DNA from: Tubulanus polymorphus
Taxonomy: Eukaryota; Nemertea; Palaeonemertea; Tubulaniformes; Tubulanidae
Direction of reading: 5' to 3'
Length of the DNA: 64,000 nt
NCBI RefSeq assembly: GCF_964204645.1
Contig: NC_134026.1
Location: 2,728,001-2,792,000, forward strand
The notes beneath the pieces are model-generated. The model saw nothing but the letters and a program-made list of their open reading frames with translations, had not been told where the DNA came from and made no database searches. The position numbers and the translations under genes were made by a program. Below, one piece after another: positions 1 to 13,600 of this stretch (its first letter is position 1; each line of letters starts with the position of its first letter).

Positions 1-94
1 ACATGTGCTGCAATTCAAATTAAACATATTACACCAATGTACTAAATTACACTTTCTCAACAATGGCGTTAAATGAAGATAAATTTTCATTTAC

Positions 95-2037
95 CTCTTT
101 TCCAATGATTAGTTCTAATGGAGTGATCATATTTGAACCAGACATCCTGAAATAAACATGAAAAATTGAAAGCTTTTGATTTGTGATATACTGAATAAAT
201 ATACAATTGTGGAACTACATGCAATGTAATTCTATTTACCTATCCCCATTAGCCTGAAAGTAAAGCGTAGTCATATCTGTATCTTTCCCGGGTCCTTTAG
301 TGAAATAGTGTTTAATGTGATTTTTCACATCATTTATTTGCGACACTGGTAATGTTTGGGGATGGAATTCAACGATGACCATAATATCTCCCAGCTGACT
401 TGTTCTAACCGTCAACATTCTCCAGTGACCGCTACAGTCCTCCGGGTCGAATGCTGGCCACGGTGTTGTAGTTAAATATTCCCTGAATGCCTGAAAGGGA
501 CATAGAGTGAAAATAATTTCACATTACATTATATCCCTAAATACTCTTTAGATTATCTTATGAGTGCAATTGATACCTGAGCTGTTTTTATAGCTTTTTC
601 TGGTACATTTCTACAAGGTGATGGATCTCCTACACGACTTGACCCACCCCTGTAACTGCCGTAACGAAAACCAACTGTGTCTGAAAATAAATGGATTTTA
701 CGCAGCATGAAATGATTAGAAACAAATACTAAGAAAATCAGACAGAATGTAGATTTACCATTTCCTGCGAGGTCTTTGCCAATTGTGAACTCGTTTTTAT
801 TTCGATAACCAACAAGAATAGGCTGAAAAAGTACAAAAAGTTTCCCAAAATTCAACTAAAATCACTTTTAACCGCTGCCGAAAATAGGGAGCTTTACTCA
901 CAGACGGTTTAATAGGATCCATAGGACAGCACAGACCATCATAACGTGTCCTACATAATAATGAAATAGATCTTCAGTCTAACAGCAGGTCACTTAACTC
1001 CTAAGGTTCTTAATGATTATGAATAACACAAAATATATTGAATCTTTAGTTTTTGCTCTGACCTTTGTTGGTTTAACCAGGGAACTAACTGACGGTTATT
1101 CCTGTTAATCAGTCGACCAAACTTCTTCAAAACCTCTTTCATTTCTGCTTCCTTTTTCTAAATGATCAAAACTTATTGAGAACTGGCATTAGAATAAGAA
1201 TTAAAGATTTGTCTAATAAATAGCCAACCTGCAATTGCTCCTCATACGGCATATCTGACAATGGTGTAACACTAAGCTTCAGCCTACAGAAAATACAGCA
1301 TCAATTCTAAAATTCTTTACAAATCACAACAAAGTAAGGATTAATAAATAGAGATCAATTATTACTTTTCCTCTGGGGACAAATCATCATTTTTTTGTCG
1401 TTTTGCATCTAATTCTCCGTCACCTGTAACAGAAAATCACAAACCGATATATCCTACATAACTTATCTTCTTTGTATTCTAATTTTGTTGTGAACATACC
1501 TGTTCTTTCGAGCTTTCTTTTCAGCAATAAGGGGTCAGCCTTAGGATTAGCTTTCTTCACGCTCAGTTTCTGGCCTTTCCACTGATATTCGCCGAGAACA
1601 TTGAGAGCCTTCGTTCGATGTTCTTCGCACGAAAATGTGACGAACGCGTAGAAATAATTTCCATTGCCTTTGATTAATTTAACCTTCTTCGGGTTCAGCT
1701 CCAGAGCCGTCAGCTTTTTTTTCAATTGACCAAAACGAACGTACTTCGGTAGATTATGAATTTCTATTTTGTATATTTCGGAAGTGAAGCCCTCTCGTTC
1801 TAAGTAGGAATACTCTGAATGATTCTCTTCTTTAACCGAACTCGCAATTTCTCCATCACCTGTCGCTGCTTCTGTCTTGTCGCTTTCTTCTGCATCAACA
1901 TCATCAACATTTTCGCTGTTAGATTCAGTTTTTATATCTAAACTTTTAACTTCTGATTGCTCTACTTCATCAGTTGAACGTTCAACGCTATCTTCAGTTT
2001 TAACTGTTGGCACCGTTTTTGAATTTTCTGTTTCCAT
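95..2037 (-). CDS. TRMT2A: TRMT2A, tRNA (uracil-5-)-methyltransferase homolog A (N-terminal part)
   Basis: Family role: 5-methylation of uridine 54 in the T-loop of cytosolic tRNA, using S-adenosylmethionine. I joined nine exons: 1500-2037, 1366-1423, 1229-1283, 1063-1157, 902-950, 759-822, 577-680, 240-490, 95-146 (422 codons, in frame). The first exon gives an acidic, disordered N-terminus. An RRM follows at about residues 88-170 (IHNLPKYVRFGQLKKKL, YFYAFVTF). Later exons carry conserved TRMT2A stretches: VTPLSDMPYEEQL, GRLINRNNRQLVPWL, the Cys-bearing GLCCPMDPIKPS, NKNEFTIG, VGFRYGSYRGG and SGHWRMLTVRTS. The start is the ATG at 2037, because the codon just upstream is GTG. The SAM-binding and catalytic Cys region lies beyond the left edge, so catalytic competence cannot be judged. 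The gene is divergent to RANBP1, as in mammals. Confidence 0.93.
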
Positions 2038-2902
2038 CACTCCCGCACAACGTCTACAAATTAATTTATAACCGTTGATTCTATTCGACCCAAATTTTTT
2101 GTTTCAAACCACTATACCAGAAAGTGAAATATCTCAAAAGTTTTTTGTTACGTGTTAACTGCTTTGTCTAGAAGGGCTTTGTTTCATGGAATGTGGCGTT
2201 TTGAAGTTCAATGGGCTATAGCCGAAGGGTAGGTAGTCTGAATACCAGTCGTCGTTACCTGTTCCCTACAACTTTGTAGAACGTTTGTAGAACGACGGCT
2301 AGATACTAGACTAAAGGGTCGTAGCCTGGTTAAGTAAGTAAGGTATGAATGTCGAATGATGCTGACATGACAGCATATATTGTTGTTGTTGTTGCATTCA
2401 CCACCCAAAATCAAATTGAGCAATTCAGGTGCACGTATATATCAATATCATTAAAAATCTAGATTAGGTCCTTTTTGTATAATTAGGTCTTAATATTAAT
2501 AATGAAAAAGAATCATAATTTTGCTAAATTAACAGAAAAATTACCTACAAAAGTAAAAATTGATTTCTTGCACGTTCAAAAGCCAACGACCTTAGGTAAA
2601 GTGTGACTCTTCAACCGATCATCCCTAATCTTTGGTTTTTTAGCTCAAATTCATAACTATATTTTTCTGTAACAAAGAAGAGAAATATTAGATATGGTCC
2701 AATATTACATTATTAAACCTTAGCAATGCCTAACAAGTTAATTTAAGGATTCTATGGGCTTTTGGACAATTAATCCTAAACCGCCATTTAGCTATTTGCA
2801 ATTAGCCGCTATCCTAAAAATTCGCTTCCGGTTTTCTAGCGGGAATCTGATTTCTGGATAATTTCCCCTATTTTAATCGACTAACATCCACTAACCAGTG
2901 AA
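2038..2902. promoter_or_regulatory. TRMT2A/RANBP1 divergent intergenic region, putative bidirectional promoter
   Basis: This 865-bp gap separates the start codons of TRMT2A (-) and RANBP1 (+), so both promoters and 5' leaders must lie here unless far-upstream exons exist. I see no convincing coding segment and no clear TATA box at a sensible distance from either start. The stretch near 2230-2330 is richer in CpG than its flanks and contains a short imperfect repeat of a TTTGTAGAACG motif. In mammals the same two genes share a compact bidirectional promoter, so a shared promoter here is an inference from position. Confidence 0.55.
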
Positions 2903-4508
2903 ATGGCAGATGAAAAGGTGATAAGAACGTTTTAGATGTTAATATGTCAACCTGAAATACATTTAACGAGCTCAGATAGTTACAGTTTTGGCCTTATAAT
3001 TCGTCTTTGATTTCAGTGATCGACATGAATAAAATTAATCATTCTTCTAAAAAGAAGTCAATTTTTGAACGAATTGCTGTCCTGAACTGATTGATAATCA
3101 ATATTTGAATCGGTCTGCATCGAACTGATTAAATAATCAGTCGTGTTTATATATTTTTAGCACGATGACACCGCGGCTGTCGACAGTCCAGAAATCCATT
3201 TCGACCCAATTGTATCTCTTCCCGTCGTCCCCGTGAAATCGATGGAAGAAGAGGAGGAAGAACTTATTAAATTGTAAGCTATATTTATTAAACAATTCAA
3301 CTGTTCAAGACATAGCCTTTGATTAACTTAGGCATCTTGGGAATTTCTTTGTAGACGAGCTAAATTGTTTCGATTTCACACTGCCGATAAAGAAACTCCG
3401 GGTGAATGGAAAGAACGAGGCGTCGGAGATGTGAAGATTCTCAGACACCGTGAAACGAAATGCTCACGAATTGTAATGAGACGCGACAAAACATTAAAGA
3501 TATGTGCAAATCATTTAAGTATGTACCTACTTAACTAGAATATTATTTCAATCTTCATGTTTTTGTTTCATTTGTATGTGGCTTTTAATGTATGTTAGAA
3601 CACTTCAACCGTTTTGGTAAGAACTGACTTAGAAAGTCTTGAGGGTGGTCCTTGATGATATTATTTGTTAGGTTTAAACAACTTAGAAGCTAATGATTAG
3701 GGAACTGGTTGGAGCAGAATCGTTGATATTTGAAGAGTTTAAAGGAAGAGCCCATGTGCCGGAAAGCTGAGTACAGAAGCGTTGGAGGTCCTCGCGCGAT
3801 TGTGACCAGATACTATCAGACATTCTCCAGGCTTTTCGGAAACAGATTGCAGATCTCAGCTGTTTGAAGGCTGTGTTCTACGTTCATGAGTTTCATAAGG
3901 TTTTATCGGAACAATAAGTCTTGTCGTATTTTTGCTTTAGTCACTCCGGAAATGAAAATGGTCCCCAGTGCTGGTAGTGATCGGGCTTGGGTATGGAGTA
4001 CATTAGCAGATTTTGCTGATGAAGAAGCAAAAATCGAAAATTTGGCTATCAGATTTAAAAATGCTGAAAGTAAGTGGTCGTATAAATTGTGAATTTTGAA
4101 ATGTTCGTTTCTCGGAAAATCGTTCGAGTTTGAAAATGTTGGTCGTCTACTTTCGTCTTGCAGCTGCACAAAAATTCAAAGAAGTATTTATCAAAGCACA
4201 AAGCGCTCTTCCTAAGAAAGAATTAAAAGAAAACGGTAAGTAAAGTTTGGTCCGTTTTCATATGATTTTAACTTTGAAATTATAATGAATTTGTTATCGT
4301 CAATATCGTAGGTGATGGAAGCGAGAATGATAGCGAGGAGTCTGAAACAACTACAGAATCCACTACTACTGCTACTACTACGGACACTAAAGCTGAAAAT
4401 AAGGATACTGACACATTGACCGATAAACTAGGAGATATGTCGGTTAAGGACTCAAAATCAGAGGAATGTAATAACACCGAAACCGCAGCGAATGAATCAA
4501 AGGAATAA
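2903..4508 (+). CDS. RANBP1: RANBP1, Ran-specific GTPase-activating cofactor
   Basis: Binds Ran-GTP in the cytoplasm and, with RanGAP, promotes GTP hydrolysis so that nuclear export complexes come apart. Six exons: 2903-2917, 3161-3273, 3355-3518, 3941-4069, 4164-4235, 4312-4508; all junctions are GT/AG and in phase, giving 229 residues. After a short acidic leader ([12 protein letters not shown]) comes the RanBD1 domain: [60 protein letters not shown] and [13 protein letters not shown]. The domain ends with the [18 protein letters not shown] helix. The C-terminal tail is Ser/Thr/Glu-rich and low complexity, somewhat longer than in mammalian RANBP1 (about 200 residues). The stop codon lies inside an AATAAA hexamer. 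The first coding exon is only five codons. Confidence 0.96.
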
Positions 4509-5153
4509 AATCAAAAATCGATTAGTGAATGAATATTATTAACGAGAAGAAATGACGATGATCTATCGAGTTCACGGACCATGACACAATGATATCCTAA
4601 TTCTCGTTTAGACCGGCTTTAGTCTCTCTGGTCTTTACTAGTAAAAACATTGGTCTGTTTCGAGTGTTTATCCGCAAAACGTTGGTGCTTTTTAAGAAGT
4701 AAACTGTGTTATCAATTATTAATACTACAAACCGACTACTGGAATTGTCTGATAACTATTTTATTTGCTGTTCTCTCCACAAGGTGGATGGGATTATCCT
4801 TCATAGTGTTGGGAGATCTTAAACGAGTTACTCCTACATGTACTAAGAATGTACACTGGGAGCCAAGTGCTTATGAAATTGCAGATAATTTGTGTAGGGC
4901 TAATGAAGTGGGTACCCATGGAAAAAACAAGTAATTGAAGTTACTTAATTAACTGAGTGTAGTTCTGCACGTTTCCTCATTATCTTACAGCACAATGTAT
5001 TTCTGTTACTCTGCGGATCAGATCGTTTGCAAGCTGGTTCAGAATTTCTACTCCAGCATGTTTCAGATCCCAGTCTTTTGAGAATTTTTTATTTAAGATT
5101 TGTGAAAAAAAAGTTTCAGGATGTAATGATACAAATTCAACAGAATTTATAAG

Positions 5154-5159
5154 AATAAA
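5154..5159 (+). terminator. Candidate RANBP1 poly(A) signal (AATAAA)
   Basis: AATAAA lies about 650 bases after the RANBP1 stop in AT-rich sequence. The only earlier exact hexamer I noticed overlaps the stop codon (4504-4509) and is an unlikely sole site. Confidence 0.4.
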
Positions 5160-6692
5160 TGGATGAAACTTGTTCTATATCTGCTAGTTATGTGTCCATG
5201 AATTTTTAAGGAATATTTATAACGGATGGTTGGTACGGTATTGGTAGAAATGTGGACAATATGAAATTTTTGGCTTGAGATATAAAGAATCACTGAGGAG
5301 GATGGCATAAATTTTTCGAAGTAATACCGCGTGGAATAGACCAGACTAGATCAGGATTAAGATGGTTATACAATGGATTTACTGCAGTAGTAGTACAGTT
5401 AACCTTGTGTAAGTTGGATCTTTGGACCAAGAAAAATCCTCTGACTCCGATTTCCAGCGAACTACAATTCATTATTTCGAGTAGCACTTTATACATTACA
5501 GGTTCATCCTTTATTTACATTAAATACATATATACAAAGAAATAATCATTTCGGGAGTCGAAGTAAATTCACAACACGCTTTCATCGTTTAATGCCACAG
5601 AAATGTCCTCGCGTGTCACCGGTGTACTAATGACCTACATATGCGTTTATATATCTTACATGATTATGTAGAGAAATTAATGCATATAGCTTTAATCATT
5701 ATGTTAAGCTGAATGGCATGTTGACTGTAGTGGACAACCTGATACGGTGGACGGACACTAACATACAACAAAGCTGAATGCAATTAGGAAGACGTTGCAT
5801 TAGATATTTTTAACATCACAACATTACTTATAAAATATGCATTTACATTCTACCGGTATATAGAAAACTGCCAATGTAAATATTACTTGTTTCGAGTATT
5901 CATAAGCATTTTTGAGACAATATTCGTTGTATGAATATGCAGTGAACAAAGGCAGCTTCAAATTGAAATGAAATATGATGAATTCACAGAGCCTACTTTT
6001 AGAAGACTGATTCTGATTCAAAATCATCATTCATATTCAAACATAACCGAAGAAAAGGATTCTGAATTCCGAATCCCTGAATGAAGGATTTAGGTTAGAA
6101 TAGTTAATTTCCAATTTCTTGACTTCAAGTAAGTCAAAAAGTTAACATTTTAGAACTCCCCGCCGATATCACAGTACATGAAAACCAATACATTGAAAAA
6201 ATGATATCCCCAGCCTAAAAAATCAATATCATTTACACTTTCTAAAATCGTAATCAAACAAAGATATATAACTATAAGTTCAACTGAAAAGAAACTAGGA
6301 TAAATGCAATTTTTGATCAGGAATTCTATTTATGATAAGTTATTAAGTCACTTAGATCTTTGATGACTAGATTATCAGCTCCATTCGATCATTAAACGAT
6401 AATTCCTAACTCATTCAGTGTCTGCTTTATTTTCTTAAAATAAGCTATAACTTGATTACACATATCACCATGTTAACAGATCATTGCGGAAATTGGCACA
6501 ATCTGAACTTTTGATGGTGGGGTGTCGCGTAACAGTAAAAAAATACATGGACTTCAAAAATTGTTTAAAAAAACTAGAATTTCATACAAAAATGCCACAA
6601 TTTGTATTATGAATCGATATCTGTCATGGAATATTCAAATTCAAAAAATTAAAGTAATTTTGAAGCTACATTATACATACTCAATAACGACC

Positions 6693-6804
6693 AGGGTCCA
6701 GTTCCACAGTTCCGAGTTAAGATTTGACTCTTGAGTTAACTTCTTGAAAATTAACTAACTTTAACTCGGAGTTAACTCTAACTCACAACTGTGGAACTGG
6801 GCCC
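6693..6804. repeat. Short imperfect foldback (MITE-like)
   Basis: The two ends are near-complementary: GGGTCCAGTTCCACAGTT at the left and AACTGTGGAACTGGGCCC at the right. The interior is built of alternating GAGTTAA/TTAACTC-type motifs that also fold back. Total length is about 112 bases with no coding capacity. This resembles small palindromic non-autonomous elements. No clear target duplication is visible, so the superfamily is undetermined. Confidence 0.6.
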
Positions 6805-7693
6805 AGAGGTGCCTAAATCACAGGAGTCAAATGCAATGCAGCGAGCAGATCAAAGATCCAGGTTAAGTGAACTTTATGCGGTCAGTAGTGTTGTGTACAA
6901 TATATGTACCCAAAATGTGCACTTTTTAAGCAGCTATATTCATCTACATTACCTACACTACTAATAATAGAAAATATCTATTACCTTTTCGTTTGTATGT
7001 GCTCGGGCTATAAATCATTCACAATGATTATTCCGAGGTAACCAGGGTTTGTGCCGGTAAAAAGGTAATTGTTTGAGGAACACGATATTCTGCACATGGA
7101 AAAGAAATTTTCTCATGATTTACAGACTTCAGTAGTAAGTGCCATTGAAACTTACTGAATATACAAGTCAAAGCAAATGAAATACATTTATATGCTCGCC
7201 TATCTTTAGTCATTTTTACATAAGATGTTGATGCCAGTGTTTATCTCAGTCAGCAGAGCGGATATGGGGGATGCAGACCCCCCTAAATTTTGAAGGACCT
7301 TCAAAATGCCAGCCAGAAGCTTTTTTGCTTATACCTAATTTTCAAATTTCTGGATCTTTTAACCATAGAATACGATTTCACTGGCTCGTGCACAACCCCT
7401 GGACACCCCTTCATGGTTTCATCCACCCTTGACCAGTATTAACAAGCACTTCTTTGTATTCACACGACGATAATGCAGGTAATTCTGTTCTATAAATAAC
7501 ACATTATAAAAGATGTATCGAAATAGTTAAGGAGCGCTGACATGAACATCTTGTAAGTAAGCATCTCATCCATTTCAATAGTTAATCACTCACTCACTGG
7601 AGCGCTGTAGATTTGGTCACATTTAATAAATTATCTATACATAGAGTTTTTTCATTACTAAATTATGTATAAAACATGGAAGAATTGTTTGTG

Positions 7694-10600
7694 CTAGGAA
7701 CCTCCTGAGTCAAATGATGCACGTTTAGTGACAGCAGCTATAGCTTGTTCAGGCACGCGGTCGGGTTCCGATAATATGGAAGTAGTCGTGCTTAAATGTC
7801 GGAAGGAATTCGATACAGCTGAAAATGAAAATTGTCCACTTAACAAAAATAATAACAAATCAAATCAATCAACATGGCTTTGTGACTAATTTTTCAACAA
7901 AAAATATTTCAACACAATTATTTCAATTGATCGGCTTAATCTTTAGTCTTAAGACAAGAAATAGGCTGGAAAACACAAGCAGCTTATAAGTACCTGGTCT
8001 GAGAGCAACTAATGAGCAGTGTTGATCCAGCCATGAGACAGCAGTTCTGCATAGTTCTTCAATACTAGCTGTCGAAACAGTGTTGTTAAATGTAGTAAAT
8101 AAATCATCAAATAATTGGCTGAACTGTTCATTGATTAAGGCAGAAAATAACATTTAATTTCATAAAGAGATTAATTGAGATATCGCAAACAATGACATAT
8201 ACTCGGTACTCGGTACATCTTCCCTCGCTGAGATTCGCACTATTGGTTCAAATACCTGCTAGGGAGGAAAGATGACCTTGATTACTTGATTACATGCATA
8301 AAGTATAAGGATACAATCCAGAATTTCCAATTTTCTATAGTTCGCTTGCGCTTGTAATCGTCGAACATTTCTTTCATTTGGTCGGCTCTTTGCCTCGTTA
8401 CTGGCACTCCTGATGCGGGTAGCTGAGCTTGGCACACGCTATAAAAAACAAAACGAAACAGATATTAGCAGCCAGAAGATCCCTTTATTGACTACGACAA
8501 GCTATTCATCAACTTGTGAAAACCTACTTGATATCACTGTTTATTGATTCGATTTCTTTTCGAAGTAAATCTGCCTCATTCTGCATTTGACTGCGTTCAG
8601 TTTTTAACTTCTGGCAATACTCAGCAGCTAAAAATAGGATCGTGTACATACCCCAATACTTACATTTGATCGATTGCAATCGGTAAGAAAACTGTCCACA
8701 CAACTTGGCTAATGAAATATGTCTGCTTACCTTTTTGTAGCATAGCAGCTTTACTGATTTTAGGGTTGGGATTCTGGTGCAGAGCCGGTATCAATTGATT
8801 CAAAGTATCAAAACCGTGCTGAAAATCATAATACATGAACAATATGACAACTCAATTAACTGGAGCCGCTTTCAAAATTAGTCCATTCATTTGTCTTGTA
8901 TTCATTGTTTTGTTTCATATTTCTGAATTATCGAGATGAAGAATACCTTAATATTATAACGACGTTTCTGTTCAGATGAAATATGTACCGAGCGTCGATG
9001 TTCTCGATATTGCCTACGGTCTAAATTCGTTTTCGAGCGTGTCGTCTGTTTAGGTCTAACCTATCGAAATGAAGAGCGAAAAACAAATTATATTACGCAA
9101 TACAAATTCTTTGAGACAATGTCGTAGAAGAGTGACACTTACTGTGGCAATAGGTTCTACGGAAGGAGAGCGTGTTACTTCATTTGTTTGGGAGTTCGAT
9201 ACCACTGAAATAAAGAGGACAACAAGTACAGAACAAGTTACCACAATTGAGGTACATTTCTAACCCTCATGTGACATTTTTAAACTTTCCACTGGTCTGA
9301 TATAAAACAAATTAATGATCTTTAGTGAGCATGCAATGACAGTCAAAAGTGATCAACTATATGCAAACTATTTTAAATCCATATTAACTCACATGGTTGC
9401 GAAGTCAAACAGTTGACTAATGCTTCATTCGTGCGAGCAGAAGTTCCCAAAGCCTGGTTCGCTGCACCGATAATAAGATGTTTCTGGAAAGCATTGTCGG
9501 AGAGACTGGACAGCTGAAAAAACAACAAAATTGATCATAACAAATGTACAATCACTACATTTAAACAGCAGGTATTTCACTACTCACCCGTGAAGGAGGT
9601 GGTTTCAAACCAGCAGGTTGTATCAACGTTGGACTTTTAGCATGTTTTGCTAGGTTATCGTCTTTCTTTGGAGTCGATGTCATATACGTATCTAATAAAA
9701 CAATCAGACAACTGAATACTGTAGATGTTACAACAATTCACATTAGAAACAAGGCATAAGCAATAATGGTTCTCATGCTCAAACTCCAAAATTACGAGTT
9801 CCCATTGCATTTGGATATGTTGTATCCTAGGGCCAATAGCTAAATTTTGTCAGGACAAATTCTTGAACTTCAACCCCATCCCTCAGTTATGTGGTCATCT
9901 TCATTCAAGGACGAGTCGCCGATTTTTTAGTGCCTACTTCTACCTCTAGGCGGTGCACTGGGCCTATTGCAGTGCGCAACTAGAACCCATACTAACATTG
10001 TACCCAAGTTCCATCAAGATCGACCCACTATTAACAAAACTAAGTAGCTGAAAGACAGACAACAGGGACGGTCTTACGGAAGCCCCAGAACCAGTAAAGA
10101 CGTCCATCGTCTAAATCTATATCGAGAGTCGTGTCTGCATTTAGAAAACAAAGGTAAATATCAGACTTACCAGAAGTAAGTAACTGAGCTAGAAGATTAC
10201 GAGGTGATGTAGCGCTCGCTACTGGAACTGGTTTAATCGTAGCTGGTGCAATATTTCGCGTTGTCTTCATTCGAATCGGTTTTCCCTAGAATTGAACTCA
10301 TCGTCAAAACCAGAACATCACCAGCAAACATTCAACGAAACGAACGTGTTACCTTTGGAATGGCGAATTCGCTGTCAGTTTTTTGAGTAGGTGGCGACTG
10401 TTGTATGACGATTGGCTGGAATAAATCACCCCCGGGAAGTGAATTCGAACGGAATTGCGACTGGTTACTGATCTGTTGTTGCTGCAGCGTTGGCATACTC
10501 TGAACAGCGTGTAAACTAACAGTTTGTTGCTGTTGTTGTTGCAGAGGTTGTTGAATTACGGTGAAAGCCGATGTCTTCCCGCCACCCGTGTCGCGACTAC

Positions 10601-13600
10601 CCGAACCAACTCTATTCAACGCGTACTCGAGTAGACTAGTTGTATAGGTATTTGAAACTTGTTGTTGTTGCGGTTGCCGGGAATGACTAGCAGTAAATTG
10701 TAATGACCCGAGGTCGGGTTCGACTTTGATAAAGTTTGTCGACTGCTGCTGTTGAGGCACTTGTTGTTGCGGTTGTTGTTGTTGTTGTTGTTGTATCGTC
10801 TGCACCAAATTTATCATGTGCGGTTGAGTTTGAAACCCGGAGCCGGGAGACAGCAGTAATGTGTTTAATTGAGTGCTATTTATCGTATCCATCGCAGACG
10901 GTTGATTGGTTATTGTTTGATTACTGTTCAACAGAATGCTACCGCTCGCTTCATCGACACGATTCAGCGATTGCGTCGGTCTGATCTGTTGAACGGCCGT
11001 GTCTAAAATCGACGACGTAACTTGTCCCTGAAAAAGTGCAATTTCAACTTTGTTAACGCCATACATTCCGAGCTGATTAGACCATCTGCTGCCAGGTATA
11101 TAAATATCAAATATTGATTAGTGAAATGGATATATGTGTTAATACATGCCCCCAACTGTCTCGTATCCGTCAGATAAGGAATTATCGAAGATGCTTGCGA
11201 AGTAGTCGTTACCATATCGTTATTATTCACGCCGAAAATATCTGTAACATAAAAGCAGTAGAGATAAATTCGCATTATACCCGCTAGTCGATGTTAGCGG
11301 CTCACAATGCATAAAACAATATAAATCATAAAATAAGCTTCTTAAGAATTCACAGTGCTTTTCTACATTTACTTTCAACAGGTTTCTTTCATTTCTACAC
11401 CGAGGTAATAATAGATAGTATATGTACAAGATTAATATGAATTCTGTTGTCCACTAATTGATTAAGAGGCAACTCAAGCACTTTGTGTTCTCTATGCATC
11501 TACTTTTGATCTGACAAATATTTCTAACATTATCAGAAAATGCAAAACAGTGTTCCAAAATATCGGCGTTTATTGTGTACAGATTAGAAATCTACAAGTT
11601 AAAAAGTGCAATAAGTCACTCTCTATATCAAAGAAAAGATAGATTGTATAAAGCCCGTTCAGTAGGATCAACATTAGAAGAAACTTCCAACCTATGATAT
11701 GAAATTATTTCACTCATTTTACTTTTATTTCATCTCGAGCCTAGCTGACGCAACTGTCAATCATCAAATATGCAATTCATGATTATAAGATCAAATCAAT
11801 AGATTTTGTTTTTAAATATTCGTTCATATCACTCGTACAAGATAAGAGTGAAGATCAATGGTTAAGGTACATCGAACCAGGCATACATACTTAGTTTAAG
11901 AGACATGGGCTATCAAGAACTATAGATAGACATTATAGGATATCTGAAATAATTTGTTCTACATTTACTCCGCAATGCTACTTAAACAAACACTACTTAA
12001 AAGCCATCATAAAACCTATAACAGCTCACACATCTTTGAATGCTAAATTATTTCATCATTATATTGAAATGGTATTAGTGTACCTAATACTTAATAAACA
12101 ATGTGGTAACACACTGGTATCAAATAGAGGGAACTATAGCTAACAATTATGCAAACCAATAAAACTGAATCTGAATCTTTCAGACAACAATTTTGATTTT
12201 CTACAAATAACTTTCAATATTCGTACGTATTTTTACTCTTTCCTATTCAATGAATAAAGAAAAAGAAGACTAACACTAACATATACTAGAATTCATTACC
12301 GAGATATTATACGTCTCGCGTTTTTACCATAACCAAAGATTTAGAATATCATAATTATTCTATTTTCAGAGAATAAATCTCGATGCCGTAACCTCAGTAA
12401 TGAAAGATACCATGGTGAGTCACTAAACCAGTGAAATGTCAAAGGGTTTCCATCAATATTACTCGCTACATGTGTTTGTATTTATGTCTGGTGATTTTTC
12501 AATAATTCTCGAGTTTCGTTATATCTGCGCGTCGCGCAGAATATGAAACTAAACCGACGACGACCGTGAGTACGGGTAATCGTTCGAAAAAAAACCCGCA
12601 GACGCAAAAGCGGGGGTTTCAAGCGGAACACTCAACTAACACGATGTTCACATGAGACATGATGATGAAAACAGTCGGTGAAGATGTATGGAAGAGAGAT
12701 TCATTTGCTTCATTGACTAGTGACAGTGATAAAGTGTAAACACAGTGAAAAATCACCCATCTATACATTATATATACATAAGTAATATATAGAAGCTGCC
12801 AGGACAGTAGTAGTAATTAAACAGCGCAAATACCGGTATTACTAAAAGCGTTATTCATACAATACCTGTCTTCCAAATATCAAACTCTTTACGGAAATCT
12901 ATTTGAAATCATATATCGGAACAAATCATAATGCGGTTTATAGACAGAACATCGCATGGCTACAGCACTCGAAAGCGGAAATTTCGTAATGTGAAAATTT
13001 CTCATCGGGTATTACTATAGATAGCAGCATGGCAACATTTCATATGACTGGCTAATGATTGAAGTTTACATCGCAGTGTTGCCAGGTCTAGTGTTGCAGA
13101 TTTTTGGGTAAGAGATTTTCTAAGGACTGATTTCTAACCGACGATGGAACCATTAATGAAACACAGTTCAGTACGGCATTAGATAGAATATGCCTATTCA
13201 TTGGCTTACGTCGTTAGCTGTCTATCTTCTTACCAAATCATTGCACTGATAACAACAGACTCGTTTGATGTGGGCGTGGAAAAAGTAGATAAATTTCATT
13301 GAATTTCAAGAATAAAAAAGTACATACAATGTACAAATCTATCTTTGAAAAAAAATATACTGTTTCATCAGCGGAATCAATTATTCTTGACTTTTCCAAT
13401 TATTTTTCATACTTTTATTCTCTGGATATGCGGCAAATTAGGTTTTAGGAATTTCTCAGGATTTTACAAAATGATTATCATGAGTTACTTTTAGTTCCCC
13501 TGGCAACACTGACATCGTTTGATGTATAAATTCAACAGAGAGAAAACTTTGAAGATTCGAAGAGAAATTAACGTTAAGCTTACCGGGCAGAGTCTCCATA

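Larger units (their letters stand above)
4509..7693. other. Intergenic stretch between RANBP1 and Mondo 3' ends
   Basis: The two flanking genes are convergent here, so this AT-rich 3.2 kb should hold both 3' UTRs. Open frames present are short, lack family matches and look random. The only structures I can name are a candidate RANBP1 poly(A) signal at 5154-5159 and the foldback at 6693-6804. A GC-richer patch near 7240-7440 looks like decayed interspersed repeat but has no identifiable ends. Confidence 0.6.

Noticed and set aside
3720-3890. GC-richer stretch in RANBP1 intron 3 that reads as possible coding
   Set aside because: Frames are interrupted by stops, no family match, and the flanking exons already join in phase.
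8190-8260. GGTTCAAATACC resembling a tRNA B box, near a Mondo intron
   Set aside because: No A box at the right spacing and the B box deviates at conserved positions.
10736-10984. + strand open frame with a long poly-Val run
   Set aside because: It is the antisense reading of the Gln-rich Mondo exon 7; the sense strand has the family matches.
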